Assembly (NCBI GenBank): GCA_910588285.1
Contig: CAJUQB010000090.1
Location: forward strand, 1 to 19,067
Source: an uncultured Lachnospiraceae bacterium
GTDB lineage: Bacteria; Bacillota; Clostridia; Lachnospirales; Lachnospiraceae
Direction of reading: 5' to 3'
Length of the DNA: 19,067 bases
Part shown: in pieces, positions 8,101 to 14,222 of the stretch
Position numbering within the stretch: the stretch's first letter is position 1
Layout: each line of letters opens with the position of its first letter
Program-made: the position numbers and the translations under genes
Notes under the pieces: model-generated
Seen by the model: only the letters and a program-made list of their open reading frames with translations
The model's database searches: none
Told to the model about the DNA's origin: nothing

Positions 8101-8774
8101 TTATCAAAATACGAGTCATTACTTTGTTCAAAAATTTCTATTTCATTCCCCTTTACATTAACCCTGCGGAATAAATTTCTATTCTTTTGAAGTTGGATCA
8201 CACTATAAGCAAACCAGATCAAAAGCCCTCCCATAATTCCGCAGGCGGCAAACAACATGATAGGGTGCGTTGTCCATGCCAAATATGGCTTTAACGTTGG
8301 GAAGCCCTCCAGAAAGCCTTTCCATGCTCCAAATTTTAACGTATAAAGAAGTAGCATGCAAAACAACGATATACCGATTGCCTCAATCGCAGATTTCTTT
8401 CCTGTTACGGAACGCTTTATCCTAAAGTTTGTCTGCTGAATTTTGTCAGGATCAATCTGATGCAACAATTGATTTAATATCTTTCCTTCCAAGATATTCT
8501 CGTCAACCATAGCGCCTGGATTGTCAGGCTGCTTTTCTTCCTCAATATCCGCAGTTTCAAAATATGCAAGTGAAATATGCAGAAACTTTTTTTCCTTATG
8601 ACTTGCTTTATATGTTTCGATTACACTACTTTTTCCCGCACTATAAGCACCGGACACGGCAACATTCCTGATATCTTGGTTTTTAAACACGAAATCCAGT
8701 GATTCCTTATAGATATTTAGTTCTGCATCATGAACAGGCGTAAGCTTCTGAAACTTATAATCCTTTGTCTCCAT
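5145..8774 (-). CDS. YobI-family / KAP-like membrane-anchored P-loop NTPase
   Basis: A 1209-residue protein whose order of parts matches YobI-type P-loop NTPases, which are about 1,200 residues. Walker A is GAYSAGKS (42-49). Two transmembrane segments at about 130-148 and 170-192 interrupt the NTPase core, as in KAP NTPases. Walker B is DVVVFEDMDRY (240-250), followed by a sensor-like strand RFFYLLRDDIF (279-289). A coiled coil rich in Lys and Glu spans about 403-505. The remaining 700 residues look entirely helical, without recognised repeats. The ATG follows AGAAGGAGA and begins 21 bases after the HAD stop; JAMM and 60-aa genes follow. The gene is AT-richer than its flanking HAD copies, suggesting a different origin. 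Large helical C-terminal arms on STAND/KAP NTPases commonly sense invaders or scaffold membrane complexes; a defence role here is inference. Confidence 0.8.
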   Translation of the reverse strand: METKDYKFQKLTPVHDAELNIYKESLDFVFKNQDIRNVAVSGAYSAGKSSVIETYKASHKEKKFLHISLAYFETADIEEEKQPDNPGAMVDENILEGKILNQLLHQIDPDKIQQTNFRIKRSVTGKKSAIEAIGISLFCMLLLYTLKFGAWKGFLEGFPTLKPYLAWTTHPIMLFAACGIMGGLLIWFAYSVIQLQKNRNLFRRVNVKGNEIEIFEQSNDSYFDKYLNEVLYLFDNSDTDVVVFEDMDRYNTNQIFQRLREVNMLVNNRRMREGKAVLRFFYLLRDDIFVSKDRTKFFDFIIPIVPILDGSNSYDKFIEHFKKGGIFQLFEENFLQGISLYVDDMRILKNVYNEFVIYNARIGTTEQNANKLLALIVYKNIFPRDFSDLQLNRGFVYSLFSSKDRFIDEKKSDLLKKIEEKKELIVKINNEVLASEEELNQLYSRSPYVDSWKNLLEKYRKIKESRIENLRIRDEDGIEKIKEEINQIEKQIAKLEELKLSEIIDRDNIDQIFKTDSVNEIGKVNEYREIKGSDYFDLLKYLIREGFIDETYPDYMTYFYENSISRIDKIFLRSVSDQKAKDYGYELRNPKLVAKRLRMADYENQETLNFDLLCYLLQNRFTYSEELRRLIQQIKEAGYYDFVIRYIETSRETDKFIQIVNQLWPEYFGTILTESEYTGEQKKLIAVLSLYYSSKEEIAKVNEEGVLSDFISETPDFLQIKNPKLDVIIEKLQYLDIHFKYLDYRVSDSELWEKIYVNNLYELNWEMIESILENKYKIGKSDEYYTKTLTLIFSKPEEALALHVKADINGYYERILFNCGDEIADNGEVVKYILNHNTLEVKYKQNYIERLTTKLSSIEEIEDTVLWPQILVNENLDYSEWNVLQYFFGIGKKYDESLIQFINKFATHFTIHSKAIEEEFGVDSPSIFFSNTVKCNQMSNDKYKMILQSQNRYFNSFEIEGINEGKIDILIDLNIIRMNSDVLFFMREHYPDHVIHLIEKNPNAYVDAITDESFLLDELLQVLKTGIESTYKIELLKFTDEPVAIQEVQYEDVVETYILEHNFDRDDLEYVAQKYNSLAETSKATVEHLMREYVSYIVDHGFAVTYTLLIKLLRDSTITVDMRWEILSFSIIGLEMMQCRECLELLEDDNYCSLFEGKRPKFEISEVSKRILEAFQQKGWISKYEEEGDFYRAIGRKPRMQNELPTELL

Positions 8775-9551
8775 GATACTCTCCTTCTGTGTCTTTTAAA
8801 TCAGCCCAAAATACTTACAGGCATTATAAATCCCATCCTTATGGAGGTCATCCGTCACATAATCCGCCGCCTCCTTCGCCTCCGGCATCCCATTCCCCAT
8901 GGCGATCCCATGGGCCACATACTTCAACATATCCAGATCATTGACACTGTCCCCAAAGGCATATGTATTCTCATGAGGAAGCCCAAGTTTCTCACAGATC
9001 ACCTGGATCCCGGTAGCCTTGCTGAATCCCTTGGGCACACCCTCCACCACCTTTTTCCCATGTACCAGGAAATCATACCAGGGAGAAAGTTCCTCCAAGG
9101 CCTTAGTAAAGTCATCATTCTTGATCACAGCACTGAACTTACTGATCTCCCAGTTCATATGGTTCTCCGTGATCCCCAGGAGCTTATCTCCCACATCCCT
9201 GCGTAGGATATCAATGAATGGATCTCCTGGGAAATCCTCTGCATCCACATACTGATACGTTCGTCCCTCCAGCACCACCGGCATATCGTACCGCTTCAGC
9301 ACCTTCAAGGTATCATTCACCAATTCACTGGGAATCGTCTCATATAAAAGTTCCTCTCCATGGAAGTTTACACTGGTGCCACAGCCAGATAAAATCCCAT
9401 CAAATCCTAAGGACAGGAGCTCCGGATCCTGGATAAATGCCCGGGTCCGGCCACTGCTGATGAATACATAACATCCGTTTTCTTTCAGCTTTCTGATTGC
9501 TTCTTTTGTACTTTCTGGTATGATCATACTGGCCGGCCAGATCGTGCCATC
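8709..9551. repeat. Right copy of the approximately 845-bp direct repeat
   Basis: Partner of 3298-4141. It spans the first 22 NTPase codons and the HAD gene down to codon 9. The two copies enclose the rest of the NTPase gene, the JAMM gene and the 60-aa gene. Recombination between them would delete about 5.4 kb and leave one HAD gene. Confidence 0.95.
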
Positions 9552-9575
9552 GACATCAAAATATACCGAGTTCAT
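8796..9575 (-). CDS. Cof-type HAD-IIB family hydrolase
   Basis: Complete 259-residue haloacid-dehalogenase-superfamily phosphatase, probably acting on small phosphorylated metabolites; the substrate is not predictable. Motif I is DVDGT (Asp7 nucleophile, Asp9 acid/base), motif II Ser41 in FISSGR, motif III Lys182 in PKGFSK, and motif IV GDSVND (Asp209, Asp213). The cap region between about 80 and 180 is the IIB type. A GGAGA ribosome site precedes the ATG and a consensus promoter lies at 9630-9658. It is the first gene of the operon that continues into the NTPase after 21 bases. Its job in that operon is unclear: it may be a host housekeeping gene used as an integration point, or a true component. 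Confidence 0.9.
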   Translation of the reverse strand: MNSVYFDVDGTIWPASMIIPESTKEAIRKLKENGCYVFISSGRTRAFIQDPELLSLGFDGILSGCGTSVNFHGEELLYETIPSELVNDTLKVLKRYDMPVVLEGRTYQYVDAEDFPGDPFIDILRRDVGDKLLGITENHMNWEISKFSAVIKNDDFTKALEELSPWYDFLVHGKKVVEGVPKGFSKATGIQVICEKLGLPHENTYAFGDSVNDLDMLKYVAHGIAMGNGMPEAKEAADYVTDDLHKDGIYNACKYFGLI

Positions 9576-9577
9576 AA

Positions 9578-9610
9578 TTATCTCCTTTTTCTCAATCCTC
9601 TAAAACTCAT
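9578..9610 (-). CDS. Possible 10-codon leader ORF before the HAD gene
   Basis: ATG at 9610 with GAGAGGAA about 8 bases upstream encodes MSFRGLRKRR. It stops at TAA 9578-9580, two bases before the HAD ATG, and its last codons contain the HAD ribosome site. Four of the last six residues are arginine or lysine. It could couple translation into the operon, or be chance. Confidence 0.3.
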   Translation of the reverse strand: MSFRGLRKRR

Positions 9611-9629
9611 AAAAAATAACTTCCTCTCA

Positions 9630-9658
9630 ATTATACATTTTAACGGCAACTTTATCAA
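9630..9658 (-). promoter_or_regulatory. Promoter of the HAD-NTPase-JAMM operon
   Basis: On the minus strand, TTGATA (9653-9658) and TATAAT (9630-9635) are separated by exactly 17 bases. This is a near-consensus housekeeping promoter about 55 bases before the HAD start. It lies between the insertion sequence and the operon, so transcription survives the insertion. Confidence 0.8.
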
Positions 9659-9708
9659 TACCCCGATTTTTCGACAAAGGAAATCCGGCAGCCACCCATA
9701 GGCTCGGG

Positions 9709-9721
9709 TTTTCAACACTTG
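9709..9721 (+). repeat. Left terminal inverted repeat of the insertion sequence
   Basis: TTTTCAACACTTG, a perfect 13-bp match to the reverse complement of the right end at 11786-11798. Partial similarity continues inward for several bases. Confidence 0.8.
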
Positions 9722-9743
9722 CAATTGAATAAAAGTTCTACAA

Positions 9744-9767
9744 ACCGCAGAAATGCGGTGTTTTTTT
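9744..9767 (+). terminator. Insulating terminator at the left end of the insertion sequence
   Basis: Stem ACCGCA/TGCGGT with a GAAA tetraloop, one G, then seven T residues. It would stop outside transcription before it reaches the transposase gene, a common way for insertion sequences to limit their own expression. Confidence 0.75.
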
Positions 9768-9779
9768 GTCAAATTTTGC

Positions 9780-9808
9780 TTGACTATTTGTTGTATATAT
9801 TGTATACT
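9780..9808 (+). promoter_or_regulatory. Transposase promoter
   Basis: TTGACT (9780-9785), 17-base spacer, TATACT (9803-9808), 36 bases before the transposase ATG. It is inside the element, downstream of the insulating terminator. Confidence 0.7.
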
Positions 9809-9844
9809 TATAGTGATATTCCTATCTAATATGGCGGTGACAGA

Positions 9845-11704
9845 ATGAAACTCTTTTATAACAAAAATAGCAAAGACCCTATCTATTATGCCCAAATTGG
9901 GATCCGCAACGGCAAAAAGGTCACGACCAGAAATGTCAAACGGTTCGGGAAACATTCCGAACTGCTGGAAATAACCGATGACCCCCTTTCTTATGTGAAG
10001 GAAGAAATCCGGAAAATGAATGAGGAATACCGAGTCGGCAAGGTGGAATACACCATTTCTACTAATTATAATGAACGGGTGGAACAGACAGATGACGAGG
10101 CTTCCTCATCCACGGAGTTGAACATTGGATACTTTTTCCTGCAGTACCTGATGGCTGGCCTCCGCCTTAAGGTTTTCTTCAAGGAAAAGACCGCCGGAAG
10201 GAAACTGACCTTTGACTGCCACACCATCCACCGTTTCCTTGTTTATTCGAGGATCATGGAGCCTCTTTCTAAATATGCCATGCTGGACAGGCTCGATTCC
10301 TATTATGAACAGCCTGACTTTAGCTATCAGCATATCCTGCGGTTTATGGACCTTTTGGAAGAACATTACGATGATTATCTGGCATGGCTCTACCGGCAGA
10401 GCGGCACGATTGTAAAAAAGAATTCCTCCGTACTTTATTATGACTGCTCAAATTTCTACTTTGAATGTGAGCAGGCAGATCACGAGATTGTGGACGAAGT
10501 CACTGGAGAGATCATAACCGGATTGCGCCAATACGGTGTCAGTAAGGAACACCGCCCAAACCCCATAGTGGAAATGGGATTGTTCATGGACAGCAGGGGG
10601 ATCCCCATCACCATGTGCCTGCATCTCGGAAACACCAGCGAACAGCTGACGGCAGTCCCCCTGGAAGAGGAAGTTTTAAAAATGATCCCGGGTTCAACAT
10701 TTATCTATTGTGCCGACGCGGGGCTTGGATCCTATAATATCAGAAAGTTCAACAGCATGGGCGGCAGGGCGTTCATTGTCACCCAGTCCATCAGGAAACT
10801 GAGTGACACACTGAAAAAAGCCGTTTTTAATGATTATGATTACAAACTCCTTTCAGACGATTCGCCCGTCACGATTGAGGATATGAAAAATTTTGACCGG
10901 CATGATCCAGAGAACCTTGCCCTCTATCAAGACTGTGCGTATAAAGTCATCGCGGCTGATAAGGTGCTCGACCTGGGGCTTTACGAAGATGTGGTCCTGA
11001 AAAATGGGCGGACGGTACAGAGAAAGGCAAAAGGAGTCTTAGAGCAGCGCATTATCGTCACTTTTTCCAGAAAGATGATGGAATACCAGAGGGCTGTCAG
11101 GAACCGGCAGGTAGAACGGGCAAAGAAGCTGCTGGCCGTAAAGGATCCGGAGGAGATCAAAAAAGGCCCGAACGATGTAAGGCGTTTCATGAAACGCGTC
11201 TCGAAAACAAAATCCGGTGAAAAAGCGGTTGTGGAATACACCCTTGATGAAAGTAAGATTGCGGAGGAAGAAAAATACGATGGCTACTATGCAGTTGCCA
11301 CGAATCTTGCGGACCCTGCAAAAGACATCCTTGCAGTATCACAGAAAAGATACCAGATTGAAGACTGTTTCCGGATCCTAAAAACGAACTTTGAGGGGCG
11401 CCCGGTAAACCATAGGCTGGCCAAACGGATCCGGGCGCATTCCCTGATCTGTTATACCGCACTGCTTGTATACAGACTTTTAGAAGCCCGGCTTGATGAC
11501 CAGGGGACGCATGTCACGCCAGATCATCTGATTGCAACACTGAAGAATATGAACGTCACAAACATACATGACATTGACTATATGGCGCTGTATAAAGGTA
11601 GTAAAACCCTGAATGCGCTGACACAGCTGACTATGCTGCCATTGGACAGACGCCACTATCGGCCAAAGGACTTAAACAAAACGATAAAAAATTTTTTGAG
11701 TTAG
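9845..11704 (+). CDS. IS1634-family (IS4-like DDE) transposase
   Basis: 619-residue DDE transposase. The proposed catalytic triad is Asp200 (VLYYDCSNFYFE), Asp291 (IYCADAGLGSYN) and Glu506, the last within Y503-x2-E506-x3-R510-x2-K513, which matches the IS4-type YREK signature (YQIEDCFRILK). The long insertion of about 200 residues between the second Asp and the Glu is usual for the IS4/IS1634 group. N-terminal residues 1-40 carry the short basic segment common in the family. Full length, with no frameshift. A GGCGGTGA-type ribosome site precedes the ATG. No accessory gene is present. Confidence 0.9.
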   Translation: MKLFYNKNSKDPIYYAQIGIRNGKKVTTRNVKRFGKHSELLEITDDPLSYVKEEIRKMNEEYRVGKVEYTISTNYNERVEQTDDEASSSTELNIGYFFLQYLMAGLRLKVFFKEKTAGRKLTFDCHTIHRFLVYSRIMEPLSKYAMLDRLDSYYEQPDFSYQHILRFMDLLEEHYDDYLAWLYRQSGTIVKKNSSVLYYDCSNFYFECEQADHEIVDEVTGEIITGLRQYGVSKEHRPNPIVEMGLFMDSRGIPITMCLHLGNTSEQLTAVPLEEEVLKMIPGSTFIYCADAGLGSYNIRKFNSMGGRAFIVTQSIRKLSDTLKKAVFNDYDYKLLSDDSPVTIEDMKNFDRHDPENLALYQDCAYKVIAADKVLDLGLYEDVVLKNGRTVQRKAKGVLEQRIIVTFSRKMMEYQRAVRNRQVERAKKLLAVKDPEEIKKGPNDVRRFMKRVSKTKSGEKAVVEYTLDESKIAEEEKYDGYYAVATNLADPAKDILAVSQKRYQIEDCFRILKTNFEGRPVNHRLAKRIRAHSLICYTALLVYRLLEARLDDQGTHVTPDHLIATLKNMNVTNIHDIDYMALYKGSKTLNALTQLTMLPLDRRHYRPKDLNKTIKNFLS

Positions 11705-11734
11705 AAAAAATATACAACATTTTTAGCCATAGAA

Positions 11735-11777
11735 AAAGCCGGAATCTCCTTATTTTTCAAGGAGTTCCGGCTTTGTT
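11735..11777. terminator. Right-end terminator hairpin of the insertion sequence
   Basis: AAAGCCGGAATCTCCTT (11735-11751) pairs with AAGGAGTTCCGGCTTT (one bulged base) around a loop of about 7 nt. A runs and T runs on the two sides make it work in both directions. It is 30 bases after the transposase stop. Confidence 0.75.
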
Positions 11778-11785
11778 AATCATTT

Positions 11786-11798
11786 CAAGTGTTGAAAA
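11786..11798 (-). repeat. Right terminal inverted repeat of the insertion sequence
   Basis: CAAGTGTTGAAAA, the exact reverse complement of the left end at 9709-9721, followed by CGGG. Confidence 0.8.
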
Positions 11799-11801
11799 CG
11801 G

Positions 11802-11862
11802 GTTATACCGTCATACCGAAATAATAGCAAGGAAATCTTTTTCATATAGAAAAAGAGCATGG
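11802..11862 (-). promoter_or_regulatory. Conserved promoter element, copy A (cut by the insertion sequence)
   Basis: On the minus strand TTGCTA (11825-11830), 17 bases, TATAAC (11802-11807). The spacer ends in ATGACGG, as in copies B and C, and an upstream block CATGCTCTTTTT is shared. The last base of the -10 falls in the CGGG duplicated by the insertion sequence. Before insertion this promoter would have read into the HAD-NTPase operon from about 130 bases upstream of the HAD start. Confidence 0.65.
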
Positions 11863-11941
11863 TTTCTTTCATGCTCCATGCTCCATACTCTAATCCTTCT
11901 CATATTTTTTCGATAACAGAATACACACTTTCCCCTTCCAC

Positions 11942-11987
11942 TGTGTATTGTGTTCCGATTTACCCCATTCCCGCAACACAATACACA
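11942..11987. repeat. 13-bp perfect inverted repeat with 20-bp spacer
   Basis: TGTGTATTGTGTT (11942-11954) and AACACAATACACA (11975-11987) are exact reverse complements. A shorter AATACACAC lies just upstream near 11919-11928, giving a third related half-site. Without a T tract it looks more like a protein-binding site or a cruciform than a terminator. Confidence 0.55.
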
Positions 11988-11998
11988 CAAAACACACC

Positions 11999-12046
11999 TC
12001 ACCCCCTGCTCCAGTTTACGTCAATGTCAAAAAATATCCCTTTCAT
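11999..12046 (-). pseudogene. N-terminal scrap of a HAD-like gene
   Basis: A 15-codon frame with an AAAGGAGA ribosome site begins MKGIFFDID, the typical first strand and DxD of HAD-superfamily enzymes. It then runs into VNWSRG and a stop. It is not from the HAD gene at 8796-9575, which begins MNSVYFDVD. It probably is the surviving 5' end of a gene lost by deletion. Nine matching residues alone cannot prove ancestry. Confidence 0.35.
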
Positions 12047-12067
12047 AACAAATCTCCTTTCTCCTGT

Positions 12068-12100
12068 GAGGGCATACCAGCTTTTACACTGGTATGCCTC
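12068..12100 (-). terminator. Hairpin after the AAA-ATPase/PD-(D/E)XK gene
   Basis: GAGGGCATACCAG and CTGGTATGCCTC pair over 12 bases with one bulge and an 8-nt loop, 16 bases past the stop at 12116. No clear T run follows on the minus strand, so termination strength is uncertain. Confidence 0.5.
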
Positions 12101-12115
12101 TGTATCTATATTTAC

Positions 12116-13804
12116 TTAGCCAATCAAAACCCGCTTCCTTTCAAAAGCAAACCCGTAATGGCGGATCCGCTCCTTTTTGAACCCACGCTCCGCCAACACT
12201 GCATCATACTTCTTATCTTCGATCTGCTGTAAGGCCGCCGCCACAGTTTCCTCCAGGGAAGCCTCCTTCCGGGGCTTGCGTACCTTGAACTCGATGATCA
12301 TGGGATCCAGCTGGCACTTTTCCCTAGGGATCAGCATAATATCATAACGCCCGAACCCGCTCTCCCGGTTGGACGTGACTTCATAACTGCCTTTTAACTC
12401 CACCATCAGCCCCAGCACGAAACCGTGATAGAAGCGCTCCGGCGCGTCGTTTTTGGCCGCACTTTCTACAATATCAAAGCTACTGAAGGTGGTCAGGGCA
12501 ATCTCATTCATAAACTCATTCATGGCTTCCGCATCATCCAGAAGCAACGCCTTGATAAAATCATTGTAGGGTATGTCCTCCGCCCCGAACCACCCCCGAA
12601 CCATGTCTTCAAACATCATCTCCACTTCCCAGTTGGTCAGTTCCAGACAGCAGGTAAATCTTCTCGTGTCACTGGAAAAATACCTGTCCACCACCTTCAG
12701 ATACCCGCTGGCTAAAAGCATGCTCCAGATAGCCCCCGGCTTCTTCTGCAGCTGGTCAAATATGACTTCTTCATCAAGCTCAATCTCCAGGACGCCGCCC
12801 TTCATCAAATCCTCCATAATTGTCTTCGTCCGGGCATTCCCCTGCCGGAGTAGCAGGCTTACCAGGCTGTTAGAACTGCTGTTTGCCCAATAAGCCCCTA
12901 CTTTTCTTTTATCCAGATAATTGATGATCGACCAGGGATTATAAATATCTCTTTTATTTCCAAAGGTAAATCCATCATACCATTGCTTTACCTGTTCCTT
13001 ATCTTCTGACATGGAAAACTCTTCCAAAGCCTCAAACACTTCTTTTTCTGTAAACCCAAAGCAATCTGCATATTTCTCGGAAGTAGTAGTTACCACTTCA
13101 AGATTGTTTAGATCCGAAAAAATGGATTCCTTGCTCACCCGGGTGATTCCCGTCATGACCGCCCGCTCCATACTTGGATTAGTCTTAAAGGTGGAGTTGA
13201 ACATACGCCGGATAAACCCAGCCAATTCTTTCCAATACCCATATACATACGCCTCCTGAAGCGGCGTATCGTACTCATCCAGAAAGATCAAAACCTTCTG
13301 TCCATAATAAGCCGCCAAATAATCTGACAGATATTTCAGCGCTAATACGGCCACATCATCCGGCATCCTGGATGAAACAGAATCAAAAAATTCCAGTTCC
13401 CTTTTTCCTATGTTTTTTCCATCCCTCAAATATTCATAGTTCTCATATAACTTCGCCAACGTATGCTTGATCCCCTGCTTCGTCTCCTCAAAGTTCTCCC
13501 CCTTAATATCCGCAAAGCTTAAAAAGATCACCGGATAACTCCCCTGAAGTTCCCGGTACCTCCCCTCCTCCCAGATGGCCAGTCCTTCAAACAGGTCTCC
13601 CCGGCCTTCGTATCTCTTGGAAAAAAAACAGTTCACCATATCCAGATTCAGAGTCTTCCCAAAACGTCGGGGCCGGGTAATTAAGGTAACTGCGTCTCCA
13701 TTCTCCCACCACTCTTTGATAAAACCTGTTTTATCTATAAAAAAATAGTTATTCTTCCGTATAAATTCAAAACTTTGTGCCCCAATAGAAATCGTCCTGC
13801 CCAT
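12116..13804 (-). CDS. AAA-ATPase_like / PD-(D/E)XK nuclease-like protein
   Basis: 562-residue member of a family common in gut anaerobes with an N-terminal AAA-ATPase_like domain and a C-terminal PDDEXK_9 domain. Walker A-like TRPRRFGKT spans 43-51 and Walker B VLIFLDEYD 171-179; the conserved TGITRVSKESIFSDLNN is at 218-234. The C-terminus has the nuclease-fold core: Asp488 in FGRYDIMLIP, then Glu505 and Lys507 in MIIEFKVRK. The ATG at 13804 follows GGAAGGAGA with about 7-base spacing; the frame extends 14 codons further up without a better site. Promoter element B lies 77 bases upstream and hairpin 12068-12100 is at its end. Function is unproven; a role in DNA transactions or conflict is an inference from the fold pair. 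Confidence 0.85.
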   Translation of the reverse strand: MGRTISIGAQSFEFIRKNNYFFIDKTGFIKEWWENGDAVTLITRPRRFGKTLNLDMVNCFFSKRYEGRGDLFEGLAIWEEGRYRELQGSYPVIFLSFADIKGENFEETKQGIKHTLAKLYENYEYLRDGKNIGKRELEFFDSVSSRMPDDVAVLALKYLSDYLAAYYGQKVLIFLDEYDTPLQEAYVYGYWKELAGFIRRMFNSTFKTNPSMERAVMTGITRVSKESIFSDLNNLEVVTTTSEKYADCFGFTEKEVFEALEEFSMSEDKEQVKQWYDGFTFGNKRDIYNPWSIINYLDKRKVGAYWANSSSNSLVSLLLRQGNARTKTIMEDLMKGGVLEIELDEEVIFDQLQKKPGAIWSMLLASGYLKVVDRYFSSDTRRFTCCLELTNWEVEMMFEDMVRGWFGAEDIPYNDFIKALLLDDAEAMNEFMNEIALTTFSSFDIVESAAKNDAPERFYHGFVLGLMVELKGSYEVTSNRESGFGRYDIMLIPREKCQLDPMIIEFKVRKPRKEASLEETVAAALQQIEDKKYDAVLAERGFKKERIRHYGFAFERKRVLIG

Positions 13805-13863
13805 ACTTCTGTCTCCTTCCACAGCCTGTATTCCTTTACAAAACACACCTCATATCATTCTGC

Positions 13864-13941
13864 CGTTTTTCCTTGCGCTCATTATACCGTCATATGAAAA
13901 TTATAGCAAGGAAATATTCTGTTATCCCCAAAAGAGTATGG
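13864..13941 (-). promoter_or_regulatory. Conserved promoter element, copy B
   Basis: Minus-strand TTGCTA (13904-13909), 17-base spacer ending ATGACGG, TATAAT (13881-13886). Downstream it shares GAAAAACG with copy C, and upstream CATACTCTTTT with copies A and C. It lies 77 bases before the AAA-ATPase gene and abuts the stop of the ORF at 13947. Confidence 0.75.
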
Positions 13942-13946
13942 ATTTT

Positions 13947-14222
13947 TTACACTTTCCAAAATTTCTTAAGAGAATTTCTCATCACTTTGTCCAATGTCCC
14001 AAGTGCCTGTGAATACTCCTCCAGGACAATGAGGTCATGGCAGCCGTGAAATACCGTTGAAAGGAATGTCATGGCATGATCTGGATCATAGAAATCATGC
14101 TCCCAGTCAGCATGGAAATGGCCGTAATCATCAAATGCTACATAATGAGTCTCATATTCCATGCTAATATCGCCGTTTTTGACCTTCCTGCAGAACTCGT
14201 CAATCTCACTGTACTCCGGCAT
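13947..14222 (-). CDS. Unrecognised 91-aa ORF, probably truncated
   Basis: Starts MPEYSEIDEFCRKVKNGD after AAAAGGA with 8-base spacing. It is rich in aromatic residues and His/Asp around residues 20-50 (YETHYVAFDDYGHFHADWEH) and ends LKKFWKV. It overlaps the last 17 bases of the TOTE-like remnant in another frame, and its stop falls at the edge of promoter element B. Both ends are therefore at junctions, and the ORF looks like a fragment of a larger gene. No family was recognised. Confidence 0.45.
   Translation of the reverse strand: MPEYSEIDEFCRKVKNGDISMEYETHYVAFDDYGHFHADWEHDFYDPDHAMTFLSTVFHGCHDLIVLEEYSQALGTLDKVMRNSLKKFWKV

Larger units (their letters stand above)
9709..11798 (+). mobile_element. 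IS1634/IS4-like insertion sequence, complete
   Basis: About 2.09 kb bounded by inverted ends TTTTCAACACTTG (9709-9721 and, inverted, 11786-11798). CGGG is present on both sides (9705-9708 and 11799-11802) and is a likely short target duplication, though IS1634 relatives more often make 5-6 bp. It contains one intact transposase gene, an internal promoter and terminators at both ends. It is inserted at the -10 of promoter element A. Nothing in it looks decayed, so the insertion may be recent. Confidence 0.85.
11799..12115. other. Intergenic stretch with repeats and remnants
   Basis: No complete gene. It holds promoter element A, a short hairpin (GAGCATG 11855-11861 with CATGCTC 11870-11876), three 7-bp tandem units CATGCTC/CATGCTC/CATACTC (11870-11890), the inverted repeat at 11942-11987, a tiny HAD-like start at 11999-12046 and the hairpin at 12068-12100. 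Confidence 0.6.

Noticed and set aside
9578..9955. 125-codon minus-strand frame across the insertion sequence end
   Set aside because: It crosses the insertion junction and the operon promoter and has no recognisable protein features; only its last ten codons were kept as a possible leader.
11811..12232. Small frames around the inverted repeat
   Set aside because: They cross repeats and hairpins, lack ribosome sites and have biased composition.
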